64,000 nt of DNA from Capra hircus (taxonomy: Eukaryota; Chordata; Mammalia; Artiodactyla; Bovidae): the NCBI RefSeq assembly GCF_001704415.2, contig NC_030821.1, forward strand, positions 40,469,210-40,533,209, in the 5' to 3' direction. Positions 11,259 to 23,139 of the stretch are shown piece by piece. Both the position numbers and the translations under genes were made by a program. A model generated the notes under the pieces. It did no database searches, was not told where the DNA came from, and saw only the letters and a list, made by a program, of their open reading frames with translations. Positions within the stretch are counted from its first letter, which is position 1; each line of letters begins with the position of its first letter.

Positions 11259-11481
11259 GGCTTCCCAGGTGGCCTAGTGGTAAAGAATATACCTGCAATG
11301 CAGGAGCTGTAGGAGACTCAGGTTTGATCCCTGGTCAGGAAGATCCCCTGAAAGAGGGCATAGCAATCCACTGTGGTATTCTTGCCTAGAGAAGTCCATG
11401 GACAGAGGAGACTGGTGGACTACAGTACATAGGGTTGCAAAGAGTCGGACACAAATGAAGCGACTTAGAGTGTACACACAC
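11259..11481 (+). mobile_element. Bov-tA SINE
   Basis: Full forward copy: tRNA-like head 'gggcttcccaggtggcctag', middle 'gaagatcccctgaaagaggg', BovB-like tail 'gagtcggacacaaatgaagc'. Flanked by ATATAAAAGTTTG (11246-11258) and the same with one extra A (11482-11495), a probable 13-14 base target-site duplication. It interrupts an older L1 relic. Confidence 0.94.
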
Positions 11482-11495
11482 ATATAAAAAGTTTG

Positions 11496-11580
11496 TGTTT
11501 TTACATTTATATCGTATCTAATTGTATGGAAATATAATACCATAAGCTGCTACTCTTATAATTTTTCTTCTCAGTAATTG
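11496..11580 (-). mobile_element. Old L1 3' region (reverse), right piece
   Basis: Continuation of the L1-like sequence interrupted at 11258; 'atcgtatctaattgtatgg' sits where the L1 3' UTR has its 'attccattgtatgg' block. Short and diverged. Confidence 0.35.
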
Positions 11581-11589
11581 AAACTGTAT

Positions 11590-11835
11590 TTTCATTTGCT
11601 AGAGTCAAACACCTTTGTGTTATACTTGACTCTTTCACATTCCGCATTCAGTTCCTCCCCAATTTTTATTGGTTTTACCTCCAAAATATAGTCAGTATAA
11701 TTTTTTTTTCTCACTAATCTCACCACTTATACTTCTGTCTCAAGCTATCACTGTATTACTTGACATCTTTGAGTCCCACAGGGACTCCAAAGGCTTACCT
11801 GTGAGTTCCTCTGCTTTTGCTAGTATGCCGCAAAG
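11590..11835 (+). mobile_element. L2 LINE fragment (left)
   Basis: 'gttatacttgactctttcac', 'ggttttacctccaaaatata' and 'tctcaccacttatacttctg' follow the late ORF2 part of L2, an ancient CR1-clade LINE. The same element appears to continue from 12335. No frame survives. Confidence 0.6.
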
Positions 11836-12165
11836 ACAGTGGAAAAGACACCACACCCAGGTAGTTCCCCTATTAACCAGACCAGGGGTATCCCATCTGG
11901 ATCTGAACCTAGTATATTTTGCTCCTCTGCTAGCTTGCAAAATTATTCAGACAAACCAATCACATCCTCAAGACGTGAATGGTAGGTGGCACACGTCATT
12001 CTTGGTACTGTAAAGCCTGCCTCCTACAGCCCCTGGTGATTCCAAGTGTAACTCTCACGCAGCCATGTGCGATGTGTGGGGTCTGCTCCACCAGATTATA
12101 TGTTTGACTAATAAACTGCTGTCAATCTCATTGGTCCAGGGTTGAATGTTGCATCTTCAACCATT
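11836..12165 (+). mobile_element. Possible solitary LTR inside L2
   Basis: This block interrupts the L2 and has an LTR-like layout: a CCAAT box at about 11956, AATAAA at about 12111, and an end compatible with ...CA near 12151. I cannot match it to a named family and see no clear 4-6 base duplication, so this is an inference from architecture only. Confidence 0.3.
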
Positions 12166-12334
12166 TGTATTATTTAGAGTATGGGATTCATCCTTCACCA
12201 ATGGGATAAATAGGAGGTAGTAAAAACAATAACCATCTAGTTTAGTTTTCTCTTCCATAATTAACATGTTACCTGCCTGAAGTCTCTTTTTAATCTGCAA
12301 TCAGTGTGCTGAAAACATGAGTGATATCTTGAAA

Positions 12335-13020
12335 ATCCTCTGCTCTAACTCATACAATGGCTTTCCATCTTGTAGAAGCAAAGCTCAAGTCCAAACAGAG
12401 CTTGCAAAGCCTGACATATTCCAGCCATGCTAGACCCAGCCATCTACAGCTCCTGTTCCCATTTAGTCTGATCCAGACATTCTTAACTTGTGCTGTTCTT
12501 TCTTGGTATGTTTTCAAACATGGGCTAGTGGCAGCAATCCATTGAGTTCAATAGAAACCACAGCAGTTATTTAGATATTGGAGCAGTAAATATATTTTTT
12601 TTTTTTTTTTAGGGAGCAGGTTTTTTTTTTTTTTGTCACTGATATTGTTTACACTTGTCAGCACAAGGTGATAATTAAAAAAATATCAATTTCACTATTG
12701 GTTTAAGACTTTCTGTTGATGGTGCACACTTTATTACCTACAACTATAATGAACTACTTACTTCCACTGACCATGCCCTCCTTTACTCTGCTCCTGTTTC
12801 CATTTTATAGGAATTTCATTGGCTATTCCTTTTACCTAAAATCTTTCCTCTGAATTTCATATGGCTTATATATTCACTTTTATCAGGCCTTTACTCAGAT
12901 GGTGTTTTCTTATTAAGGCCTCTATTACTACTGTGTTTCAAATGGAAATCTTATTGCCATTCTCTAACATGATAGACATTAAATAGAAAAGGCTTCAGAC
13001 TCAGAATAAAATATTATGTA
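12335..13020 (+). mobile_element. L2 LINE fragment (right)
   Basis: 12335-12545 ('catacaatggctttccatct', 'ccagccatgctagaccc') and 12750-13000 ('gccctcctttactctgctcc', 'tcaggcctttactcagatgg') track the final part of L2 ORF2 and its 3' UTR in order. Two T-runs (about 12596-12611 and 12622-12635) and some unassigned sequence separate the pieces. Confidence 0.6.
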
Positions 13021-13309
13021 AATATTTATGATTTTTTCCCCTTAAAATTCCCTTTGGTTTTATTCTGGAGCCCCAATTTTATACCTACGTCTAAGAAATC
13101 ATACAAGACAAAAATTTTCATAAGAAATTTGTGTGAAATCCAAATGGCTGTCAATTTAATTACATACTTCATTAGATACAAATTAACCTTCAGACCTTTA
13201 ACTTGAGAAGTAAAGTTGAGATGAGAATATCTGAAGAATACAGTGTGTTTTGCCTCTCCTCCAAGACTTTTGATGCCACTGTCTATTATGGAAGCACCCA
13301 GAATGTATT

Positions 13310-13560
13310 GATAATGATAATTATGATGATAATAATTGAGTCAGTTACCATAGGCCAGATACACTTTACATACTTTATTGAATTATTATAATAATTCCAC
13401 AAGATTGGTATCATTATGTCCCTCTTATAGATGAGAAAAATGAGGCCAGAGTTATAAAATCATTTGACTAAGGTCACCCATCTAGTAACTGGCTATCAAG
13501 GTTTTCATTTAAGTCTATTTCCATCAAAAGTCCAAGTCCTTGCTCTTAATTAAAGTACTC
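13310..13560 (-). mobile_element. MIR SINE (reverse)
   Basis: The reverse complement of MIR is recognisable in order: 'taccataggccagatacac', 'tttacatactttattgaa', 'tagatgagaaaaatgaggcc', 'aaggtcacccatctagtaac'. Near full length and strongly diverged, as expected of this old family. Confidence 0.75.
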
Positions 13561-15400
13561 TGTGTCCCCTATGTGGAAGCAAACATACCAGAAGAGCAAA
13601 GGTTTGTGTCAATATTGTTAGAATATCACTATGGGATAAATGAGAACACATCTATATTCAGTTTAAAGTGGAAAAACAAAATATAAAAGTTTCGTTCATG
13701 GATTTGGAGCTAGCAGTGCAGGGATCTGTGAACTGCAGTCTATTTATTGATGATATGACTTACAAACATTCATCTTTTGACAGCTAGAAATACAGCTCCT
13801 GATCCGACATTAATGTAATAAATTTAAATGCTACTAAACATTACTTTGGTAATGGCAAACCAAAGGTCTGCAATCATTTGCATGAAATGTATAAATAAGG
13901 GTTTTGACTTACATGTTGTCACAGGCATAAATTTAGTTTACTCTTTCTAAAAGCCAGAACTGGCTATGAACATTAAAGATGACTTGTATGACCATGTTAA
14001 TCTTTCCACCTCATATTTCAATTTTTATGGGAACTTTATTGCTAAATAATATATCTCCAAGCTCTCCTTTTGTAGTTCTGCTGCCCATTACTTGCCTAAA
14101 CTACACTCTGTCATTACTTTTAGCAGTTTTATGCCTCATATACTGCACAGCCCATGATGGCTGTCTTCCTAATAAATTCTTCATCACTTTCAATATAATC
14201 ATCTGCATTGCAGCTTCATTAATATCCTTTCATTCAAAGATCCAGGTAGGCAGCATCCCACTGAGTAAAAGGCTTTAAAAAAATTAATTAGGCCATAGGA
14301 ACCTGCTTCTGGGCTTTAGTCAATGTCACGAAATAATGCAGTTACTAATATAATACTGGTGGCTTTTGAATAACAGATTAATTAGGAAGATCCTTATATG
14401 GAGGCATAAATGGAGTATTCATGACATGATTTTCACTGCAACAATAAAATGCAAAAACTCAATACTCAATCAAGTTTAAACCTAACCTTATTACCTTGAT
14501 GTGTGCAGGTTTCTGAGACTCAGAAACACACTCCTGCCAGAACTTCTTCATTTAAAATTAACTCACATACCTGTGACTCCATCTACTTCAGTAATTGAAG
14601 GTAATGCAATCACAGGTTTTGCCTTATATCTCAGGTACTCTGGTTTACTGGGGTCATTGTTTGAGGCAGAATCACTTACCAGCTAAATTGTGTGTGAAAG
14701 GAGGGCCAACACTCCCTTTTTGTTTTCTTTCAGGGTATATCTTGATGATGTCTGGGGAAAGGGCCAAGACTATCATGTCTAAGAGACAAGTGTTTGGAAA
14801 TTATTGAGTTATAAATGGAAAGGATTATGGTATCTTCAGCTCTAAATTAGAAACTCCATTAAGAAAAAAAGAAATTCCTTTGGTAGGGGGAAACTTAGGA
14901 GTGGATAGGTAGTGGTGAATCAGAGATGATAATATTTGGGGGGTAAACCCAAACTGAACACATGATAAAGAGGATTTTTCAGTTAAAAAGTCAATACATG
15001 GTATAGATGCATGCTTAGTTTTAATGTCTGTTTAGGAGGTGACTTGGTAAGGAAAATCCCATTTTGATTTTGTAGGCCTTAACTAAAACTTAAATAAGAA
15101 TTTAAAAATAAGAATTTTAAGTATCCAATTTAAAAAAAATGGCCAATTAGGCAATGTGTTGTCATTCTGAAATACAAATGTGATACTAGCAGTAATTTGA
15201 AAAGTAAATCAGGACATAGTTATGCACAGAATTTTACAAAAATGAGAATAAGCAAATGATAGCACTATACAGAAATATGGATGAAGATCACAAGTGTAAT
15301 ACTGACAAAAAGAAGCCAGACCTAAAAAGAGATGTGCTATATGACTGCATCCATATAAAGTTCAAAAACAGGCAAAGTTGAATGACTCCTTCAGCTCCAG
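13561..15400. other. Unique sequence, no repeat recognised
   Basis: About 1.8 kb without a recognisable transposon, unusual for this window. Open frames of 60-99 codons at 13979-14278 and 14501-14807 have no identifiable domain. Several TAATTA-type homeodomain-like sites occur (about 14283-14290 and 14379-14386). It is a candidate for conserved non-coding sequence, but conservation cannot be judged from one genome. Confidence 0.45.
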
Positions 15401-15405
15401 CTCAT

Positions 15406-17126
15406 CAGTTCAGTTCAGTCCCTGAGTTGTGTCCAACTCTTTGCGACCCCATGGACTGCAGCATTCCAGGCTACCCTGTCCATCACCAGCTCCCGGAGCC
15501 TACTCAAATCCATGCCCATGGAGTTGGTGATGCCATCCAACCATCTCATGCTCTGTCATCTCCTCCTCCTACCTTCAATCTTTCCCAGCATCAGGGTCTT
15601 TTCTAGTGAGTCAGTTTTTCACATCAGGTGGCCAAAGTATTAGAGTTTCAGCTTCAGCATCAGTCCTTCCAATGAATATTCAGGACTGATTTTCTTTAGG
15701 ATGGACAGATTGGATCTCCTTGCAGTCCAAAGGACTCTCAAGAGTCTTCTCCAACACCACAGTTCAAAAGCATCAATTCTTTGGCACTCAGCTTTCTTTA
15801 TAGTCCGACTTTCACATCCATACATGACTACTCGAAAAACCAAACTAGACGGGCATTTGTTGGCAAGTAATGTCTCTACTTTTTAATTTGCTGTCTAGGT
15901 TGGTCATAGCTTTTCTTTCAAGGAGCAAGCATCTTTTAATTTCATGGCTGCAGTCGCCATCTGCAGTGATTTTGGATCCCAAGAAAATAGTCAGTCACTG
16001 TTTCCATTGTTTCTCCATCTATTTCCCATGAAGTGATGGGCCCAGATGCCATGATCTTAGTTTTCTGAATGTTGAGTTTTAAGCCAAATTTTTCACTCTC
16101 CTCTTTCCCTCTCATCAAGAGGCTCTTTATTTCTTCTTTGCTTTCTGCCATGAGGGCATTGTCATCTGCATATCTGAGGTTATTGATATTTCTGCTGGCA
16201 GTCTTGATTCCAACTTGTGCTTCATCCAGCCCAGCGTTTCTCATGATATACTCTGTATATAAGTTAAATAAGTAGGGTGATGATATACAACCTTGATGTA
16301 CTCCTTTCCTGATTTGAAACCAGTCTGTTGTTCCATGTCCAGTTCTAACTGTCTTGACCTGCATACAAATTTCTCAGGAGGCAATTCAGGTGGTCTGGTA
16401 TGCCCATCTCTTTAATAATTTTCCACAGTTTATTGTGATCCACACAGTCAAAGGCTTTGGCTTAATCAATAAAGCAGAAATAGATGTTTTTCTGGAACTC
16501 TCTTGCTTTTTCCATGATCCAAGGGATATTGGCAATTTGATCTCTGGTTCCTCTGCCTTTTCTAAATCTAGCTTAATATCCTGAAGTTCATGGTTCAGGT
16601 ACTGTTGAAGCCTGACTTGGAAAATTTTGAGCATTACTTTTTTAGTGTGTGAGATGAGTGTAATTGTGCAGTAGTTTGAACATTCTTTGACATTGCCTTT
16701 CTTTGGGATTGAAATGAAAATTGGCCTTTTCCAGTCCTGTGGGCACTGCTGAGTTTTCCAAATTTGCTGGGATATTGAATGCAGCACTTTCACAGCATCA
16801 TCTTTCAGGATTTGAAATAGCTCAACTGGAACTCTATCACCCCCACTAGCTTTGTTCATAGTGATGCTTCCCAAGGCCCACTTAACTTCACATTCCAGGA
16901 TGTCTGGCACTAGGTGAGTGATCACATGATCATGATTGTCTAGGTCGTGAAGATCTTTTTTGTACAGTTCTTCCATGCATTCTTGCCACCTCTTCTGAAT
17001 ATCTTCTGCTTCTGTTAGATCCATACTATTTCTGTCCTTTAGTGTGCCCATCTTTGCATGAAATGTTCCCTTGGTATCTCTAATGTTCTTGATGAGATCT
17101 CTAGTCTTTCCCATTCTATTGTTTTT
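15406..17126 (-). mobile_element. BovB LINE (reverse), 1.7 kb
   Basis: A 5'-truncated BovB reading on the minus strand from the RT N-terminal region (17126) to the 3' end (15406). The clean reverse frames are 242 residues (16386-17114) and 140 residues (15942-16364). The palm motif has its Tyr codon replaced by TAA at about 16460, the same change as in the copy at 3253-5484; YADD itself is present ('NLRYADDNALMAES'). A 5-base CTCAT (15401-15405, 17127-17131) may be the target duplication. Confidence 0.94.
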
Positions 17127-17131
17127 CTCAT

Positions 17132-17521
17132 GGAAACCACTTATCTGATTTCAACACCTATGTAGTAGGTTTGGCTTTTATAAAATGTCACACAAGTAGA
17201 ATCTCATAGTACTTAGATTTTTGTATGTGTCATCTATCACAAAACTGTTTTTAAGATTGACCCATATTGTTGCATAATCAGTAGTTTGGTTCTGTGTATT
17301 GTTCATTTATCTCATTGCTGAGAATCTTAGAGCGTGGATGTGCCATGGGCTTTTTGTCTATATATTTACCTGTTGATGGATGTTTGGCTTCTCCATAGAT
17401 TTTGAATATTATGAGTAAATCTACTATAAGCATTTGTGTAGAAGTTTTTGCATGGACCTGTGTTTTTAGCTTTCTTGGTAAATATCTAGGACTTAGATTG
17501 AGAGATCTTATTATTTTTTTT
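17132..17521 (-). mobile_element. Ancient L1 3' UTR (reverse), left of the pseudogene
   Basis: The plus strand carries the reverse complement of an L1M-type 3' region: 'gacccatattgttgcataat', 'ctgttgatggatgtttggct', 'tgcatggacctgtgttttta', 'ttggtaaatatctaggact'. It breaks at about 17521 and resumes at about 18551, so the C1orf43 retrocopy landed inside it. Confidence 0.75.
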
Positions 17522-18550
17522 TCACTCTTGTGATAATTTATAGTCTTGAAAAGGACAGATGAACCATGATCAAAAAACCAAGTGAGGATTTTTAAGGAAG
17601 CTTTGACAGAAATATTAAGAAAAACATCTAATTCAACTCCAGAGAGAAGTGATACCAAGGGAAAATAAAGTCTTAGCTGATGTTCTGAAACTGGCTAGAA
17701 GAGAGAGTGGAAGAATGGTCCTCTAGGCATGAAATCTTTAAGAGCTCTGAACACAACCAGGGCTTCAGCTGATCCAGAGCTGGGCTGACCCAGATGACCT
17801 GAGTGAGGCCACCCCACAAGCACACTGCAGTCTGTCTGGCTCCATCAACAGTGAGAGGCCTTCAGCTCCATCACAGCGTACTCTCCAGTGTGTTATAGTT
17901 GTCCTTAAAGCTCTTCAATTCAAGGAAGTGCTTGGCACGTTTACTCTTCTGACTGGAGGGAGGGTATGTCACCTGGGTGGTTGTTGGGGAGGTTTCAGGA
18001 GACTGGGTTAGGTCTTTGCTGCTGACTGGTGTTGTCGCTGAGACCTCCCACTTCGTGCTTTGACCACTGTGGCCAGCTCACTTAGGGCCTCCTGATAGCG
18101 CAGGTACTCACTCAGGCCAAAGACCGCTGTCCCATAGCGGGCTGTCTCATAGCCATCCAGCAGGGTATTAGTGAGGCCCTTGCGCACACCCTTGAAAGGA
18201 GTACTAGTGTTTCGAAGATCTAGCAGGTAGGAGCGGAAATTCTTGCCCGTTAAGGAATGGAGATGCCGGACTTCCGGCATGAAATGGGATCTCAGACGCA
18301 CGGAGAGCATCCAGAGCTCGACATTCACGCCAGACAGCTAATTACTGCCGGACGCCATGGCCTCCCCACCCCGCGCGGAACTGCTCCGGTTTAACCCGCT
18401 GCCCTGCCTCATCAGCCTGGGCTCCCTTGAGGCAACGGCGCCTGGGTTTCCTGAAACTCCCCGGCCATTTTCTTACGGGGACATACCAAGGCTAACCGGG
18501 CCTGAAAACATGGCAGATGTGGGGGGAGGGGGGGTATGTGGGGGCCGGAA
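17522..18550 (-). pseudogene. C1orf43: C1orf43 (NICE-3) processed pseudogene
   Basis: An intronless copy of C1orf43 (a conserved vertebrate membrane protein of about 253 residues in human). The coding-like part runs from ATG at 18358 to TGA at 17871. Residues 1-13 of the parent are followed at once by the C-terminal half, with about 270 coding bases missing. Defects seen: codon 7 TGG to TAG; the join is out of frame and restored by an inserted base ('FHxE' region, about 18275); a 1-base deletion near 18010 ends the 106-residue frame just before the last ~45 codons, which survive in another frame. A 3' UTR follows to about 17522, ending in an A-rich run (minus strand). The region above 18358 is GC- and CpG-rich, as expected of a housekeeping-gene 5' UTR. 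No clear target duplication was found. Identification rests on many shared C-terminal blocks such as GKNFRSYLLDLRNTSTPFKG. Confidence 0.93.
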
Positions 18551-19945
18551 AAGAAGAACCTGTATTTAACTTTAGAGGGAACTGCCAAACTCTTCTCCAG
18601 TGTGTTACACTTTGCATTCCTGCCAAAAAATGCATGCATGTTCCAGTTGTAATGCATCTTCGTAAACTTTTTGTATCACCTGTTTTTTTTTTTTTTTAAG
18701 CCATTTTAGAAGCTGTGTAGTGGTATCATTGTGGTTTCAATGGGCATTTTCTTAATGAGTAAAATCGTTTTAATTATCTTTTCGTATGTTATCAGCTATT
18801 AACATTTTTTTCGTTGGTGAAATATCTGCTGAGATATTTTACCTGTTTTAAAAATTGTATTGTTTGTTTACTTCTTATTGTGGTAAATATTTATATATTT
18901 TAGATCAAAGTTATTTAATAGGTAGATACATGTTTTGAAACTATTTTTTTTCCTATTAAGTGTCCTATGCTTGCATTTTCTTAACAGTGGTCTTTCAAGG
19001 ATTAGAAGTTTCAAATTTTATTAAGTTCAACTTACAGAAATATTTCTTTTATCATGCATGAGTAAAGTATATGATCCATTTCAAATAGTTTTTTATATGG
19101 TAAAGATAAAGTTGATGTTAATTTTATTTTTATTTTTGCATGGTGGTCTAATTGTTCAGCACAGCTTGTTTGGAAAGACTGCACTTCCTCCACTGAATTA
19201 TTTTGATATCTGTCAAAATCAATTGACTATACACATGTTGGTCTATTTGGAAACTTTCTTTTTCTATTGATGAATGCATATAATCTATAGCATTTGCTTG
19301 ATTGTTGTAACTTCATGTCTAGTTTTGAGATCAACTAGTGTGTGTGCTCAAAATTTGCCCCCTTTCAAAATTGTTTTACCTATTTTAAGTATTTCTTCAA
19401 AAACAGTTACACAGGATTTTGATTCATACCCCGTTGAATCCATAGATATACTTAGGAAGAATTCACATGTAAACATATCTTCCAACCGATGAATATAGTA
19501 TCTCTCTTCATCTCCTTATATCTTCTTTAATTTCTCTCATCAAGATTTTTCAGTTTTTGGTGTAAAAGTTTTGCATGTATTTTGTTGTCCTTAACTATTT
19601 CAGATATTTGACATTGCTGTAAATGGCATTTTAAAATTTAAGTTACAAACTGATCATAACTTGTATAAAGATACACTTTTGCTTTTTGTGTATTCACCTT
19701 GTTTCTTATTACCGTTCTTTTTTTTTCTATAGGTAGTATATCATCTTTAAATAAAGATAGTTCTATTTCCCCCCTTTCAAGTTTCTATGCCTACTCTTTT
19801 TTTTTTAATTGCACCGTTTTTTTTTTTATTGTACTGTCTTTGTCTATGTTACTGTATGTTATATATGGTATGAATATAGTTGTGTTTCCTTCATTCAATC
19901 CATTGGATCAATTTCCCATGCATTTTCCTTCTAAATATATTATAA
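18551..19945 (-). mobile_element. Ancient L1 ORF2 end and 3' UTR (reverse), right of the pseudogene
   Basis: Resumes the L1 split at 17521: 'tttaactttagagggaactg', 'ctgtgtagtggtatcattg', 'aaaatcaattgactatacac', 'ttcagtttttggtgtaaaag' are reverse-complement landmarks of the L1 ORF2 C-terminus and 3' UTR in consensus order. No reverse frame remains; the element is long dead. A BovB interrupts or ends it at about 19950. Confidence 0.72.
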
Positions 19946-19949
19946 ACCC

Positions 19950-20730
19950 CATGCAGATGATACCACCCTTATGGCAGAAAGTGAAGAGAAACTAAAAACT
20001 CTCTTGATGAAAGTGAAAGAGGAGAGTGAAAAAGTTGGCTTAAAGCTCAACATTCAGAAAATGAAGATCATGGCATCCAGTCCCATCACTTCATAGGAAA
20101 TAGATGGGGAAACAGTGGAAACAGTGTCAGACTTTATTTTTTGGGGCTCCAAAATTACTGCAGATGGTGACTGCAGCCATGAAATTAAAAGATGCTTACT
20201 CCTTGGAAGAAAAGTTATGACCAACCTAGATAGCATATTCAAAAGCAGAGACATTACTTTGCCAACAAAGGTCCGTCTAGTCAAGGCTATGGTTTTTTCA
20301 GTAGTCATATATGGATGTGAGAGTTGGACTGTGAAGAAGGCTGAGTGCTGAAGAACTGATGCTTTTGAAGTATGGTGTTGGAGAAGACTCTTGAGAGTCC
20401 CTTGGACTGCAAGGAGATCCAGCCAGTCCATTCTGAAGGAGATCAACCCTGGGATTTCTTTGGAAGGAATGATGCTAAAGCTGAAACTCCAGTACTTTGG
20501 CCACCTCATGCGAAGAGTTGACTCATTGGAAAAGACTCTGATGCTGGGAGGGATTGGGGGCAGGAGGAGAAGGGGACGACAGAGGATGAGATGGTTGGAT
20601 GGCATCGCTGACTCGATGGATGCGAGTCAGTGAACTCCGGGAGTTGGTGATGGACAGGGAGGCCTGGTGTGCTGCGATTCATGGGGTCGTGAAGAGTCGA
20701 ACACGACTGAGCAACTGAACTGAATTGAAT
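19950..20730 (+). mobile_element. BovB LINE, 3' 0.8 kb
   Basis: Starts within the YADD-encoding block (ATGCAGATGATACCACC) and runs to the 3' end. Codes only for the region after the RT palm; a TAG at about 20094 and a TGA at about 20348 break it. The 'INPGISLEGMMLKLKLQYFGHLMRR' region places it with the 6555-8789 and 41668-42456 copies. It sits within ancient reverse-strand L1 sequence. Confidence 0.92.
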
Positions 20731-20989
20731 GAATGATTAGCAGTGTATCTGCACATAGCAAAGTATTTAAAACTGAAAAAGATCAAAAATTAATTCTTTT
20801 AAGTCATTTACGGTGTTATTCATTTGTGTTTATTCAACTATTTCAAATGGTATCATCATTCTTTTGCCTAGAAATCTTTCATTTTTGTATTACAAATCTA
20901 CTTGCAATGGATTCTCTCAGATTTTACTTGTCAAAAGTATTTTATCTTACCCTAATTTTTACAGATGTTTTTCCTAATTGGATATAAAC

Positions 20990-21780
20990 ATTATTTTTGT
21001 TTTCTTTAAACACTTTAAAATATCACTCTATTATCTTCTGACTTGCATGGTTTCTGACAAGGATTCTTAGTTTTTTACATTTATTCATATTTGTGTAACA
21101 TTTTTTCTTTTCTGGCTTCTTTTAAGATTTCCTCATGATCTTTGATTTGATTATGGGGGTGTGTGTGTGTTTATTCTATATTTTGGCTTCTTTGAGGTTT
21201 TTGTATCATTGATGTCTTCTATTAATTTTGGAAAATTCATAGTTGTTATTTTTTCAAATATTTCTTCTGGCTCATTTTCCTCTCTGTTCTCCTGGAACTC
21301 TACTTTCTTATACGTCAGATCATTTGTTTTTGTCTTAGAGTTCTTCAGGTCTATTTCTCTCTCTTTCATCTGTTTTTTATTTTGGTTAATTTCCATTGTT
21401 GCATCTTCATGCAGCAATGTGTATTCACTTAACTGTGATCACTTTTCTCATAAATCTGCCAAAGGTATTCATTATCTCTGAGTTAGATAAATTTAGACGA
21501 ATTTTTAAAATTTCTAGCATTTCCACTTAACTTTTATTTTATAGTTTTCAACTGTGCTGAAGCTCATCATATATTCATGCATGCTGTTTATCTTTTCTAC
21601 TAAAAGATATTTTCAATTTTAATTCTTGTTACTATTTTGATTGCTTCTTTTTTCAGTTTTGGAAAAAGTTATTATGTTAACATATATTTATAACATACAA
21701 TTTTGTAGTAATAGTTATTTTAATGTCCTTGTCTAATAATTCCAACATCTGTGTCATTGCTAAGTCTACTTTTGGTGATT
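20990..21780 (-). mobile_element. Ancient L1 5' region (reverse), left of Bov-A
   Basis: Reverse complement of an old L1 5' UTR/promoter region: 'aatatcactctattatcttctg', 'tttcttctggctcattttcc', 'taataattccaacatctgtg' in consensus order. The 106-residue plus frame and 88-residue reverse frame (Lys/Glu/Asn-rich) over it have no surviving function. Confidence 0.55.
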
Positions 21781-21781
21781 G

Positions 21782-21905
21782 CCTGGAGAAGGAAATGGCA
21801 ATCCACTCCAGTACTATTGCCTGGAAAATCCCATGGACAGAGAAGCCTGGTAGGCTACAGTCTGTGGGGTTGCAAAGAGTCGGACACGACTGAGCAACTA
21901 CACTT
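21782..21905 (+). mobile_element. Bov-A monomer SINE
   Basis: A single Bov-A unit without a tRNA head: 'cctggagaaggaaatggcaa', 'gcctggaaaatcccatggac', 'gagtcggacacgactgagca'. It interrupts the old L1 5' region at a TGATTG/TCACTAG boundary; no clear duplication is seen. Confidence 0.9.
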
Positions 21906-23135
21906 TTTTGTCACTAGAAAACGGGTCATTATTTTTTGACTTTAAAAATTTTATGTTTGCATTATATGTAGAATTACTGTGGAGACGTAACTAAATGTGA
22001 TTTGATATGGACAAGCTTTTTTTAGATTCTGTGTGACTTAATTCATTTCAATCAGTAGTTGGGATTGTTTGAGTTTGTTGCTGTTTTTATCCAGAGTTCA
22101 CCACAGGCTTCAAATTCCTTCAGTGGTAGTGTTAAAAGATGAACTGAACCCTTTAAAAATTTTAAGAGTTTCTTTGAGGAAAAATCTGTTAAAATCAGGT
22201 AGTGCCAAGTCAGAGGTAGTGAGCGTACCACTTACAGGAGCTCCAAGGAGACTTTGATATGGAAAGGCTGAAGCAAAGCAGTGATATTATCGCCTGACTG
22301 TAGATGAAAGCCAAGTTGGCTATTTGGGGTTAGTTGTCCTTAAGTTTTTAGTTTAATAACTTTGAGACATTTATGGATTTAGAATTTGGTTTGCTCAGGT
22401 AAGACGTTTTGGCATTAGAGTTAACTTAGCCTAGTGGCTTCCTTGTTTAGTTAAACTGCAGATTTCTGCTACCTTACACTTAGTGAGGGTCCTTAGGTGC
22501 CAGAGGATTCTCTCAGTGTTCCTTCTCAATCCTCTGTTTTTTCTAGTCCCCCAAGACTGACCACCTTGCTGAAGGATCTCCCTTCTCACTGGTAGGTAAA
22601 CAATTAGCCTTTTAACTGGTTCCTAGAATCCTGGCTGGGGGAGGAGGCCTTCTCAGTGTATCTTGTCCAGTCTCTATCTGAGGCAGTACCTGTGTACCTA
22701 GGCTCTTTTGGAATTTCTATATTTCTCTTATTCCTCCGGATGACCACATCATGCATTGTCTGTGATATACGGGAATCTTGGGTGAGACAGATTTCTGTCC
22801 TTTCACAAGCAGGTTTCTGCTTGGTGATATATTTAGAATGTCAGGATCCTAAGCCCAAGAGGTTTCTTGCCCCTCCTCTGGTGACACACAGTTTTAGTTT
22901 TGCCCTTTCTTAGGAATGTTGGATCTTTGCTTGGTGCTTGAGAGTGGGAAGAAGATTTCCCTATGTTTACACAAAATGCAGATACAGGCTTTGACAGAAG
23001 ATACAATATTGCCCCTCCTCCAATGACTTAAATCTTTTCCATCCTATAATAGGAGACTTCTGGGAAAGGGGAGGGAGCATGATTTTCTCCAGTGGTAGTT
23101 GATCATCTTTTACATGTCTGTTGAGAATTTTTAAA
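21906..23135 (-). mobile_element. Ancient L1 5' UTR (reverse), right of Bov-A
   Basis: Landmarks such as 'tcaggtagtgccaagtcaga', 'gtgatattatcgcctgactg', 'aggatctcccttctcactgg', 'tttccctatgtttacacaaa' and 'tttttaaatgttattatcta' follow an old L1M 5' UTR in reverse. It continues the piece left of the Bov-A. Confidence 0.5.
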
Positions 23136-23139
23136 TGTT

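Noticed and set aside
17871..18358. C1orf43 copy as a functional retrogene
   Set aside because: Codon 7 is a stop, about 270 coding bases are missing, and the frame is shifted near the end.
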